From Sphingosinithalassobacter sp. CS137 (GTDB lineage Bacteria; Pseudomonadota; Alphaproteobacteria; Sphingomonadales; Sphingomonadaceae), in NCBI RefSeq assembly GCF_014334115.1, contig NZ_CP060494.1, positions 992,001 through 1,056,000 of the forward strand: 64,000 nt of DNA, read 5' to 3'. The notes under the pieces were generated by a model that did no database searches, was not told the DNA's origin, and was given only the letters and a program-made list of their open reading frames with translations. Position numbers and translations under genes: made by a program. This document shows, one piece after another, positions 30,406 to 38,077 of this stretch (position 1 is the stretch's first letter; every line of letters begins with the position of its first letter).

Positions 30406-31386
30406 CTAGCGACCATAGATGCGATCGAGCACCGCGGCGACCCGGACCAGTTCCTGTGCAGTCGGATCGAACCGCTCGCCCGCCACCAGCCGCTGCGCCC
30501 AATCGACCGCAGCGCGTCCGCCCCAGGCATCCGGCGGCGACGCAAGCATCTCCCGCGCGGTGCCACGGAAATGCTCGGCAGTGAAATCGTAGAAGGAGCC
30601 GTTCACGTTGCGCAGCGCCGCGCCGCCTTCGGTGCCGTGGAAGTCGGCGGCGATCACGGCGTCCTGCCCGGCATCGAGCCGCCACGAACAGGCAAGCCGC
30701 ACCGAGGCGCCACCTGCGAGCGTGAGCTGCGCAACGGCATAATCCTCGACACGCGCGTCGCCGGGCTTCAGCGGATCGCCTTTCGCATAGAGCCGGGAAG
30801 AGACCTCCGACACATCCTCGCCGAACAGCCACAGCGCGAGATCGACCAGATGAACACCTAGGTCCATCACGCAGCCACCACCGGATTGCGCCGCGTCATA
30901 GAACCAGGGTTTGTCGGGCCCATAGGCGTTGTGGAACACCAAATCGGCTGCGTAGAGCCGCCCCAGATCGCCGCCGCGCACCAGTTCGGCGATACGGCGC
31001 ATCCCCTCGGTGTAGCGATAGGAGAAGTCGACGGCGAGCAGCCGGTCGGCGGTCCGCGCCGCCTCCACTACCGCCTTCGCCTCCCCTGCCGTCCGGCCGA
31101 GCGGCTTCTGGCAGAACACCGCGAGGCCGCGCTCCAGCGCCGCGATCGACTGATCCGCATGGAGCGCGCTGGGTGTCGCAATGGCGATGCCGTCCGGCTC
31201 GAGCGCCAGCAGCGCGGCGAGACCGTCGACCACCTGGGCGTGGGGCGCGAGCTGCGCCGCCTGCTGTGCCATTTCCGGCGAGGGATCGGCGATGCCGATC
31301 GCCTCGATCGCCGCGCTTTCCAGCATCGCCTCCATGCGATGCCGCCCGATCCAGCCGGTGCCGAGGAATCCGATCCGAGGCTTCAT
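30406..31386 (-). CDS. Gfo/Idh/MocA-family oxidoreductase
   Basis: A 326-residue NAD(P)-dependent dehydrogenase. The Rossmann motif is IGFLGTGWIGRHRMEAM (residues 5-21), followed by the family's conserved FCQKPLGRT with the EKP-like catalytic Lys and the VDFSYRYTEG motif. Family members oxidise sugars or inositols (for example inositol dehydrogenase). It overlaps the alcohol dehydrogenase upstream by four bases. Beside ino1 it might interconvert an inositol or sugar ketone, but the substrate cannot be read. Confidence 0.88.
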   Translation of the reverse strand: MKPRIGFLGTGWIGRHRMEAMLESAAIEAIGIADPSPEMAQQAAQLAPHAQVVDGLAALLALEPDGIAIATPSALHADQSIAALERGLAVFCQKPLGRTAGEAKAVVEAARTADRLLAVDFSYRYTEGMRRIAELVRGGDLGRLYAADLVFHNAYGPDKPWFYDAAQSGGGCVMDLGVHLVDLALWLFGEDVSEVSSRLYAKGDPLKPGDARVEDYAVAQLTLAGGASVRLACSWRLDAGQDAVIAADFHGTEGGAALRNVNGSFYDFTAEHFRGTAREMLASPPDAWGGRAAVDWAQRLVAGERFDPTAQELVRVAAVLDRIYGR

Positions 31387-32348
31387 GCGTAGGTCACCAG
31401 CGCCTTGACGAAGCCATCCGGCTTATCCCGTGTCGCGTCGAGCGCCTGATCGAGTTGATCGAGCCGAAAGCGGTGGGTGTAGAGCGGCGTCGGATCGAGA
31501 CGGCCGCTGGCCACGGCATCGACCGCTTCGCGGATGCCCTGGAGCGACACCTCGGGATCGCGCTCGTGCGCGTTCACCACGTCGATTCCCTTCCAGTTCC
31601 ACATCTGCATGTTCACCTGACGCGGCCCGTCCTGATGATAGCCGGCGACGATCAGCTTCCCGCCGAAGCCGACCAGTTCGCCCGAAAGGTCGAGCGGCCA
31701 TTGCTTGCCGACGCATTCGATCACGCGCTCGCACAGCGCCTCGCCCGTTAGTTCCTTCACCCGTTCGATGATCGCCCAATGATCGTCCATCACGATCGTC
31801 TCGGCGGCGCCATAGTGGCGCGCGAGATCGAGCGACGATTGCCGCCGCGAGATGGCGATCACGCGCGCGCCGGCCTCGCTCGCCAGCCGCGTGAGCACCG
31901 CCCCCAGAAATCCGATGCCGACGATCGCCACCGTCTGGCCCGCGCGAATGTCGCTGCGACGAAAGATATTGAACGCGCATCCCAGCGGCTCGCCGGGAAA
32001 CGGCTGATCCGCCAGCTCGGGCGGCAGCTTCACCACTGCGTCGGCCTTCGCAATGTCGCGTTCGGCGAAGCTGCGGAACGACAGCGCGGCGACCCGGTCA
32101 CCGACGGCGAGAACCGTCACGCCCTCACCCACCGCTTCGACGACACCCCAGCCTTCATGGCCGAGATCGCCCGGCTCGGTCGGAAAACGCATCCACTCGG
32201 GCCCCTCCCAGGGAGTGAGATTGGATGCGCATACCCCGCAGCCTTCGAGCCGCAGCCGCACCTCTCCTGCACGCGGCTCGGGAACGGGCACGGTCTCGAT
32301 CTTCAATTCCTGCGGCCCGGTGAGAACGGCCGCTTGCATGTCATTCAT
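31383..32348 (-). CDS. Zinc-containing alcohol dehydrogenase (MDR family)
   Basis: A 321-residue medium-chain dehydrogenase. Catalytic zinc ligands are the Cys in GCGVCASN and His/Glu in LGHEGWG; the NAD site is VAIVGIGFLGAVL. The lobe that usually holds four structural-zinc cysteines is absent, as in some polyol or threonine dehydrogenase relatives. Substrate unknown; coupled to the Gfo/Idh/MocA enzyme by a four-base overlap, which suggests sequential oxidation/reduction of one sugar or polyol. Start chosen at 32348 after a GGGGGA site; ATG at 32339 is also possible. Confidence 0.85.
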   Translation of the reverse strand: MNDMQAAVLTGPQELKIETVPVPEPRAGEVRLRLEGCGVCASNLTPWEGPEWMRFPTEPGDLGHEGWGVVEAVGEGVTVLAVGDRVAALSFRSFAERDIAKADAVVKLPPELADQPFPGEPLGCAFNIFRRSDIRAGQTVAIVGIGFLGAVLTRLASEAGARVIAISRRQSSLDLARHYGAAETIVMDDHWAIIERVKELTGEALCERVIECVGKQWPLDLSGELVGFGGKLIVAGYHQDGPRQVNMQMWNWKGIDVVNAHERDPEVSLQGIREAVDAVASGRLDPTPLYTHRFRLDQLDQALDATRDKPDGFVKALVTYA

Positions 32349-32371
32349 GGAGTTCCCCCTTCGCCGAGCCG

Positions 32372-32396
32372 AACACAGCACGAGGCGAAGCGTTCC
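32372..32396 (-). promoter_or_regulatory. Possible EcfG-type (general stress) promoter of the dehydrogenase pair
   Basis: On the minus strand GGAAC (32396-32392), 16 bases, then TGTT (32375-32372), 24 bases before the ATG at 32348. The known alphaproteobacterial EcfG consensus is GGAAC-N16/17-CGTT, so one base differs in the -10. Two comparable near-matches stand before the other operons of the locus. A pattern match only. Confidence 0.3.
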
Positions 32397-32454
32397 GTGC
32401 CCGCAACCATTTCCGGCGCAGGCGATTGGACTCCCGGAAACCAAGGAGTTCGGC

Positions 32455-32661
32455 ATGGCAGACAAATTCCACGCGGGGGACCGCGTGACGTGGAACGCGC
32501 ACGGCGGCACCGCGCATGGCGAGGTCGTCCGCAAGCAGACGAGTGACACGAAAATCAAGGGCCATCAGGTGCGTGCATCCGAGGAAGATCCGCAGTACAT
32601 CGTCGAGAGCGACAACGGCGGACGAGCCTCACACAAGCCGTCGGCGCTCGAACCGGAATAG
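32455..32661 (+). CDS. DUF2945 (hypervirulence-associated TUDOR-like) protein
   Basis: A 68-residue protein with the DUF2945 pattern: FHAGDRVTWNAHGGTAHGEVV, then GHQVRASEEDPQYIVESDN and SHKPSAL. A small SH3/tudor-like barrel is expected. Function unknown in bacteria; such genes are often beside stress genes. An AAGGAG site precedes the ATG. It is separated by nine bases from the SWIB gene and likely shares a transcript with it; divergent from the dehydrogenase pair. Confidence 0.85.
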   Translation: MADKFHAGDRVTWNAHGGTAHGEVVRKQTSDTKIKGHQVRASEEDPQYIVESDNGGRASHKPSALEPE

Positions 32662-32670
32662 GAGAAGAAT

Positions 32671-32940
32671 ATGGCGGAGACGAAAGCAAAGGGCGGAGCG
32701 CGTGGTGGAATCGCGAAGCCAGTGACTCCCTCGCCCGAACTGGCCGCGGTCGTGGGCTCGGGACCGCTGCCGCGCAGCGAGATCGTCAGCAAGATGTGGG
32801 ACTATATCAAGAAGAACGACCTTCAGAATCCCGAGAACAAGCGGGAAATCCTCGCCGACGACAAGCTGAAGCCCATCTTCGGCAAGGACAAGGTCACGAT
32901 GTTCGAGATGAACAAGCACATCAGCAATCACGTGAAGTGA
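32671..32940 (+). CDS. SWIB/MDM2-domain protein
   Basis: An 89-residue protein. Residues 18-89 form a SWIB domain: SPELAAVVGSGPLPRSEIVSK, MWDYIKKNDLQNPENKREI and KPIFGKDKVTMFEMNKHISNH are typical; the first 17 are basic and Gly/Ala-rich. SWIB is best known in eukaryotic chromatin remodellers and chlamydial/plant topoisomerase fusions; a free form occurs in several bacteria, where a nucleoid role is suspected. In tandem with DUF2945. A GC-rich hairpin follows 35 bases after the stop. Confidence 0.9.
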   Translation: MAETKAKGGARGGIAKPVTPSPELAAVVGSGPLPRSEIVSKMWDYIKKNDLQNPENKREILADDKLKPIFGKDKVTMFEMNKHISNHVK

Positions 32941-32975
32941 TCGCTCCCGCCGCGGCGGACGGGCTTGCATTATAC

Positions 32976-33003
32976 GGGGCGAGTCTCGCATGAGGCTCGC
33001 CCC
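32976..33003 (+). terminator. Terminator-like hairpin after the SWIB gene
   Basis: GGGGCGAG (32976-32983) and CTCGCCCC (32996-33003) pair perfectly over eight bases with a 12-base loop that can add three more pairs. No T run follows, so termination would be weak or rho-assisted. Confidence 0.5.
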
Positions 33004-33004
33004 G

Positions 33005-33210
33005 GCGTCTCATGACGCGGATGCGCTTTCCCAAACCAGTCTGCCTTCGCAGCGCCTGATAGCGGGTTTACTCGTCCCTCGGCGCGATCCCCATGGTCAG
33101 CACTCAGCCGATCTGGGCCCTGTGCGCAGCTTCGTCGCCTTCCTCCTCAGACGGAGAAAGGGCTAGTCGGGTACGGATGTCTCCCGGTTTAAGGCGCAGC
33201 GCCCCTGGCC
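33005..33210. other. Non-coding tract of 206 bases between SWIB and ino1
   Basis: No open frame with coding character is seen. It contains a short palindrome GGCGCAGCGCC near 33195 (possible terminator for ino1 on the minus strand, without T run), and several short self-complementary stretches. I cannot match it to tmRNA, SRP RNA, RNase P or 6S RNA. It may simply be a spacer between converging genes. Confidence 0.35.
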
Positions 33211-34320
33211 TCAGGCACTCCCCGCAATGAACGCTTCGACCGCCTCATAGGCAGCGTCATCGGTCATCTGCTCGGGCGGATGCTTGCAGAAATAGGCGGC
33301 CGCAGGCGTCACCGGTCCTGCCATGCCGCGGTCGCGCGCGACCTTGGCACAGCGGATCATGTCGATCGCGACGCCGGCCGAATTGGGGCTGTCCTCGACG
33401 GAGAGGCGCAACTCCAGGTTCATCGGTACGCCGCCGAACATCTGTCCCTCCATGCGCAGGAAGCAGACCTTGTTGTCGTTCTGCCACGGCACGTAGTCGC
33501 TGGGGCCGATGTGGATATTCTCGTCCTCGAGCCGCGCCGCCGTCACCGATTGCACCGCCTCGGTCTTGGAGACCTTCTTCGACGCCAGCCGCTTGCGATT
33601 GGCCATGTTGAGGAAGTCGGTATTGCCGCCGGTGTTGAGCTGGTACGTCCGCTCCAGCTTCACGCCGCGCTTCTTGAACAGATCGGTGAGAACGCGGTGG
33701 ACGATGGTCGCGCCGATCTGCGCCTTGATGTCGTCGCCGATGATCGGGACGCCCGCCTTTTCGAAGCGCCTTGCCCATTCGGGGTTGCTGGCAATGAACA
33801 CGGGGATGTTGTTGACGAACGCCACGCCCGCCTCGAGCGCGCACTCGGCGTAGAATTCGGTCGCCTCCTGGCTGCCGACCGGCAGATAGTTCATCAGCAC
33901 GTCCGCGCCGCTCTCGCGCAGCACTTCGACCACTTCTTCGCGGCTCGGCTCCGGCGCGTCCGCCAACAGGAAGGTGCGCTCGTCGACGAACTCCGCCATG
34001 TGATCGGCGACCCCGTCAAGCACGCGCCCCATCCGCACCTTTGCCCCGGTCGGCTTCACTCGATCACAGAAGACGGTGGTGCAGTTGGGCTTGGCGAAGA
34101 TCGCGTCGGACACGTCCTTGCCCACCTTGCGGCGGTCGACGTCCCATGCGGCGACGACGCTGATGTCGGACGGTCGATAGCCGCCCAGTTCCCAATGCAT
34201 CAGGCCGATCAAGTCGTTCGATCCCGCGCGATAATGCTCGATTCCCTGAACGAGGCTCGACGCGCAGTTGCCGACGCCGACGAGCGCGACGTTGATCGAA
34301 CGAGGCGTGGGGGACAGCAT
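33211..34320 (-). CDS. ino1: myo-Inositol-1-phosphate synthase
   Basis: A 369-residue enzyme of the short bacterial/archaeal type that cyclises glucose-6-phosphate to L-myo-inositol-1-phosphate using NAD. The Rossmann start is NVALVGVGNCASSLVQGI (residues 10-27); the catalytic domain has DVLMNYLPVGSQEATEFYA, GDDIKAQIGATIVHRVL and LNTGGNTDFLNM. Inositol synthesis is uncommon in Alphaproteobacteria, so it suggests a special product. It follows the glycosidase-like gene by 76 bases in the same minus-strand operon (phosphatase-methyltransferase-hydrolase-ino1). Confidence 0.94.
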   Translation of the reverse strand: MLSPTPRSINVALVGVGNCASSLVQGIEHYRAGSNDLIGLMHWELGGYRPSDISVVAAWDVDRRKVGKDVSDAIFAKPNCTTVFCDRVKPTGAKVRMGRVLDGVADHMAEFVDERTFLLADAPEPSREEVVEVLRESGADVLMNYLPVGSQEATEFYAECALEAGVAFVNNIPVFIASNPEWARRFEKAGVPIIGDDIKAQIGATIVHRVLTDLFKKRGVKLERTYQLNTGGNTDFLNMANRKRLASKKVSKTEAVQSVTAARLEDENIHIGPSDYVPWQNDNKVCFLRMEGQMFGGVPMNLELRLSVEDSPNSAGVAIDMIRCAKVARDRGMAGPVTPAAAYFCKHPPEQMTDDAAYEAVEAFIAGSA

Positions 34321-34396
34321 CAGACGCTCCTCGCTACCATGGCTTTCGAATTCCTGTCGTTTCTCAGGACGAACGGAACCGGCGCAGCTATGTTCC

Positions 34397-35317
34397 TCAT
34401 GCTAGCGCGGCCTTCGTCGCCGCCTTCGCCGGTGCGTAGCGATCGATCATCCAGGCGCAGAAGTCGGCGAACTGCTGCGGGTCCTGAGCGCAGCTGGTGT
34501 GGTGCGCCTCGACACCGAGGTGCTCGGGCGTGAAGCAGAAGGTGACCAACAGCTCGAAATCGGCGAGCGCTTCCATCTGCCGGTCGAACCAGTCGATCGC
34601 CCCGTCGCGGAAACTGTCGGCCCAGCTGAGCCCGGTCCGCAGCTTCTTCACGCCCAGGTCCTTCATCACCCGCACCGCATCGTCGAGCCGCGGATCCTGG
34701 AAATGGAACCACTGCATCAGCCCCATGCGGTCGGCGTATTTCGCATAATGATCGAGCGCGGGCTTCGGCGTGCCGTCCTCGCGGATCAGGCCCATGTAGA
34801 AATGGCGGTAGTAGCTCGAACCTTCCGCTTCGCGGTGGCGGGTCTCGGCGCCCCAGCTCTGCGGCAGGTCGAAGAGCGAATACCAATAGACGTTGGGAAT
34901 CCGGTCGAGCAGCAGCTCGGCGGTCTTGTCGATCCCGAACACCTGCACTTCCTCGGCACCGAACGAGCCGACGCCAACTTCGGTCGCCCAGATCGGCTTG
35001 TCGGGCACGACCGCCTCGATCTCGGCGATCTTGTCGGGCCAGGCGTGGATCGGCCACAGGTTCCAGTCGAGCGGAAAGCCGTGCACCGCCACCACATCGA
35101 CGGCATCGAGCGCGCCGTGATCGCGCATCCGGTTCACCCAGTGCGGATCGATCGGCGACATGCCGCCCAACACGCGCTGCACATCGGGGTTGATCTCCGC
35201 GATCGCGCCGCCCGCCCGGATCACGGTGTCCGCATAGATCGACCAGTCGGGATCGAGCTCGGGATTCCAGTGCGACTTGTTGTTCGGCTCGTTCCAGATC
35301 ATCGCGGCTTCGATCAT
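34397..35317 (-). CDS. Glycoside hydrolase-like protein with a circularly permuted (beta/alpha)8 barrel
   Basis: A 306-residue clan GH-A-type protein. Acid/base Glu E10 is in IWNEPN, normally at the end of strand 4, and the likely nucleophile E113 is in WATEVG (strand 7); NVYWYSLFD is strand 8. Only after the usual C-terminal end (REDGTPKPAL, residue 179-188) come the pieces that normally begin the barrel: WFHFQDPRLDDAV with LGVKKLRTGLSW (about 203-232) and LLVTFCFTPEHLG (256-268). So strands 4-8 precede 1-3: a circular permutation. Relatives are called beta-xylosidase-like (GH39/GH5 side). No signal peptide, so cytoplasmic. Start overlaps the methyltransferase stop by four bases. Confidence 0.85.
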   Translation of the reverse strand: MIEAAMIWNEPNNKSHWNPELDPDWSIYADTVIRAGGAIAEINPDVQRVLGGMSPIDPHWVNRMRDHGALDAVDVVAVHGFPLDWNLWPIHAWPDKIAEIEAVVPDKPIWATEVGVGSFGAEEVQVFGIDKTAELLLDRIPNVYWYSLFDLPQSWGAETRHREAEGSSYYRHFYMGLIREDGTPKPALDHYAKYADRMGLMQWFHFQDPRLDDAVRVMKDLGVKKLRTGLSWADSFRDGAIDWFDRQMEALADFELLVTFCFTPEHLGVEAHHTSCAQDPQQFADFCAWMIDRYAPAKAATKAALA

Positions 35318-36114
35318 GCGCGCTCCCCCCTTGCTGGATAGACTGCCGCCGGCCCGTGCTCGGAATAGGGCACGCTCGCCACGCGGCAGAGATAGACTTC
35401 GGGCTCCGGCTGCGCCTCGATCGCGAAGCCCGCAGCGCGCAGCATCGCCTGGCTGCACGCGGCGTTGGGCGCCCACCAGTTGGTCCAGTCGTGCGCAAAC
35501 TCGCGCTCGATGAAATGCATCTTCGGATAGGCCGGATTGTCGAAATAGTCCGGCGGCTCTGTGGTGCCCGGCTTGTGGAACGGATGGTCCTCGGGAACCT
35601 GCAGCACGGCCTCCGTCCCCTGCTGCATCGTCTGGAACAGCATCAGATCGCCCGCGACATGCTCGCGGACCAGATCGAGGGCCAGCAGCGGATGGCGCAG
35701 GTGGTAGAGAACGCCCATGAACACCACGAGATCGAATTTCTCGCCGAGCGCGGCGACGTCATACACGTCGAGCTTGGCGAACTCGATACCGTCGAAACCC
35801 AGCGCCTCGCTCGCCAGCCGCGCCTGCGCCAGATAGCGCTCGTCGCTGTCGATCCCAACCACCCGATCGGCGCCGCGGCGCTTCATCTCCACCGAATAGA
35901 AGCCGGCGTTGCAGCCGATGTCGAGCACCGTCTTGCCTGAAAGATCGTCGGGGAGCGCACCGGCGAAGCGCTTGAACTTGAAGCTGGGATAATCGCCGAG
36001 GAAATGGTCCGGCGCGGTCTGCACGCCGCCGCCAAGGTCGATGTTGTGAAACCAGGGCGCGAGCTCCGCCACGCGCTCGCGCAGGTCCTTCGCCGCTACT
36101 GCTGTCGCCATCAT
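35314..36114 (-). CDS. SAM-dependent methyltransferase (CmoB-like, TIGR04290-type)
   Basis: A 266-residue class I methyltransferase. The SAM loop is VLDIGCNAGFYSVEMKRRG (residues 63-81); motif LVVFMGVLYHLRHPLLAL and a CmoB-like tail (HDWTNWWAPN) follow. I recall this subtype being placed beside inositol or sugar glycosyltransferase genes, but the exact substrate is unknown. A sugar, inositol or carboxymethyl target is inferred from context. Four-base overlaps on both sides (phosphatase upstream, hydrolase downstream) show tight coupling. Confidence 0.85.
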   Translation of the reverse strand: MMATAVAAKDLRERVAELAPWFHNIDLGGGVQTAPDHFLGDYPSFKFKRFAGALPDDLSGKTVLDIGCNAGFYSVEMKRRGADRVVGIDSDERYLAQARLASEALGFDGIEFAKLDVYDVAALGEKFDLVVFMGVLYHLRHPLLALDLVREHVAGDLMLFQTMQQGTEAVLQVPEDHPFHKPGTTEPPDYFDNPAYPKMHFIEREFAHDWTNWWAPNAACSQAMLRAAGFAIEAQPEPEVYLCRVASVPYSEHGPAAVYPARGERA

Positions 36115-36710
36115 GCCACCTGTTCGTTGAGGCTCAACACCCGCCCCCCCCAGTCGCCGACGGCGACGCGGCTCACCGAGGCGGGGTCGATGTCGAAGGA
36201 ATGGATGCGGTCAAGCGAGAGGCCGAGCCAATGCGCCACAGCCGCCCGAATGATGTCGCAGTGGGTAACCATCGCCACCGCGCCGTCCGGATGCGCCGCA
36301 GCAGCCTGCTCGGCATGCGCGACGACGCGGGCCTGCGCCTCGGCCATGGCCTCGCCGCCCGGGCAGCGCGCTTCGCTGCGCCGGGCGTTCCAGTGCTGCC
36401 ACTTGGGATCGTCTTCGAGATCGGCGAACGCCTTGCCGGTCCATGCGCCGAAATCGATTTCGTCGAGCGCGGTATAGACCTGCACATTCTCGCCTCCGCG
36501 CGCCTCGCGGATAGCATCGGCGGTTTCGCGCGCGCGCTGGACCGGGCTCGAATGAAGTGCGGCGAACGGCCGGTCGGTCAGCCTGGCGCCGAGCGCCCGG
36601 CCCTGCCCCCTCCCCGCATCGGTGAGCGGAATGGCCGGCTGCCTGCCGCTCAGGGTGTTGCCGATATGTCCATGTGCCGCGTGCCTGATGAAATAGATCG
36701 TCGCCGTCAC
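36111..36710 (-). CDS. Histidine phosphatase family protein
   Basis: A 199-residue phosphatase of the phosphoglycerate mutase-like superfamily. The catalytic His is in FIRHAAHG (RHA rather than RHG, a common variant), the second Arg in SSPVQRARETA, the acid in LDEIDFGAWTG, and the last His in THCDIIRA. Start assigned to GTG at 36708-36710 with a GAGGGG site upstream; earlier in-frame codons lie in AT-richer promoter sequence. In this locus it might dephosphorylate inositol-1-phosphate or a glycosyl phosphate; that is inference. First gene of the minus-strand operon. Confidence 0.85.
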   Translation of the reverse strand: MTATIYFIRHAAHGHIGNTLSGRQPAIPLTDAGRGQGRALGARLTDRPFAALHSSPVQRARETADAIREARGGENVQVYTALDEIDFGAWTGKAFADLEDDPKWQHWNARRSEARCPGGEAMAEAQARVVAHAEQAAAAHPDGAVAMVTHCDIIRAAVAHWLGLSLDRIHSFDIDPASVSRVAVGDWGGRVLSLNEQVA

Positions 36711-36961
36711 GCGGTCCAAGCCCCTCACGAAAATTCCCGCAGGATTCGGGATCGTTACGGACCCAAACCCGTTGGGGCGAATGGGGTTCCGGTTCCGATC
36801 AAAATTTGTGGAGCCGTTCGGGAACTCAGATGAAGAAGAGGCATTGAAGGGAGTCCGGAGTTGAAGCTGAACGGCAAGTGAGGATCGATGCTGCCGAACA
36901 ATGAACATGCAGAAGAGTGCAGCTTTTCTCGAATGGGACTAGTTGGTGGGGGCGCCGAACT
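36711..36961. promoter_or_regulatory. Divergent promoter region of the inositol/glycosyltransferase locus
   Basis: A 251-base gap, less GC-rich than its surroundings, between divergent operons. Two near-matches to the EcfG consensus are present: minus strand GGAAC (36790-36786), 16 bases, GGTT, placed 56 bases before the phosphatase GTG; plus strand GGAAC (36821-36825), 16 bases, CATT (36842-36845), 117 bases before the epimerase GTG. Each departs from CGTT by one base. No other operator-like palindrome was noticed. Confidence 0.4.
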
Positions 36962-38077
36962 GTGACGGAATCAATACTCATTACCGGCGGAGCCGGCTTT
37001 ATCGGCAGCTTCGTTTGCGAAGAGCTGCTGCGTCGCGGCAACCGCGTGCGGGTGCTGGATTCGCTGATTCCCCAGGTACACGGCGATGTCGAACGTCCGC
37101 CCCTGCTCCCCCAGGGTGCCGAGCTGATCCGCGGTGACGTGCGCGATGGCGATGCAGTCGCGCGCGCGCTGAAGGGCATCGACAGCGTAGTCCATCTCGC
37201 CGCCGAAGTCGGCGTGGGTCAATCGATGTACGAAGTCGAGCGCTACACTTCGGTCAATGACGTCGGCACCGCCGTCCTGTTCGAGCGGCTGATCGACAAT
37301 CCCGTGCGCCGCGTGGTCACGGCATCCTCCATGTCGATCTATGGCGAGGGCCTGTACGAGAATGCCGACGGCGAACCCGTGCAGGATGCCGAACGCAAGA
37401 CGCTGAAGGATGGCCAGGCGAACTGGGAGCCGCTCGACGAGCAGGGACGGCCGCTCACGCCGGTCGCCACGCCCGAGTGGAAGCGGCCCAATCTCGCGTC
37501 GATCTATGCGCTCAACAAATATGTGCAGGAGCGCACGACCCACATCATGGCAAAGCCCTATGGCATCGAGGGCGTGTGCCTGCGGCTGTTCAATGTCTAT
37601 GGGCCCGGCCAGGCGCTTTCCAACCCCTATACCGGCGTACTCGCCATTTTCGCGTCGCGGCTGCTCAACGGTCAGCAGCCGATGATCTTCGAGGACGGCG
37701 AGCAGCGGCGCGACTTCGTGCACGTCACCGATGTCGCCCGTGCCTTCTCCGATGCGCTCGAGCTGCCTCAGGCAGTGGGCGAGACGTTCAACATCGGTTC
37801 CGGGCAGGACCGCTCGGTCACGGAAGTCGCCAATGCACTGGCGGAGGCGATGGGCAAGAACGACATCGAGCCCGAGATCGTCGGCAAGGGCCGCATCGGC
37901 GATATCCGGCACTGCTTCTGCGACACGTCCAAGGCCGCTGATGCGATCGGCTTCCGAGCGCGCAAGGATTTCGGCGAAGGCCTCGCCGAACTCGCGGAAT
38001 GGGTTGCCGAGCAGACCGCGGAAGATCGCGTGAGCGAGGCGCGCGCCGAGCTGGAAAAGCGTGGGCTCGTCGCATGA
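36962..38077 (+). CDS. NAD-dependent epimerase/dehydratase (extended SDR), 1
   Basis: A 371-residue nucleotide-sugar epimerase. Cofactor motif ILITGGAGFIG (residues 5-15), SSMSIYGEG, catalytic Tyr-x3-Lys in YALNKY and the following RLFNVYGPGQ. A UDP- or dTDP-sugar substrate is expected (4-epimerase or dehydratase). A GTG start at 36962 fits the conserved N-terminus; upstream residues MQLFSNGTS belong to leader. First gene of the plus-strand operon; the stop overlaps the next start by four bases. Confidence 0.86.
   Translation: MTESILITGGAGFIGSFVCEELLRRGNRVRVLDSLIPQVHGDVERPPLLPQGAELIRGDVRDGDAVARALKGIDSVVHLAAEVGVGQSMYEVERYTSVNDVGTAVLFERLIDNPVRRVVTASSMSIYGEGLYENADGEPVQDAERKTLKDGQANWEPLDEQGRPLTPVATPEWKRPNLASIYALNKYVQERTTHIMAKPYGIEGVCLRLFNVYGPGQALSNPYTGVLAIFASRLLNGQQPMIFEDGEQRRDFVHVTDVARAFSDALELPQAVGETFNIGSGQDRSVTEVANALAEAMGKNDIEPEIVGKGRIGDIRHCFCDTSKAADAIGFRARKDFGEGLAELAEWVAEQTAEDRVSEARAELEKRGLVA

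Noticed and set aside
33005..33210. Known structural RNA (tmRNA, 6S, SRP, RNase P)
   Set aside because: None of the conserved sequence blocks of these RNAs could be matched.
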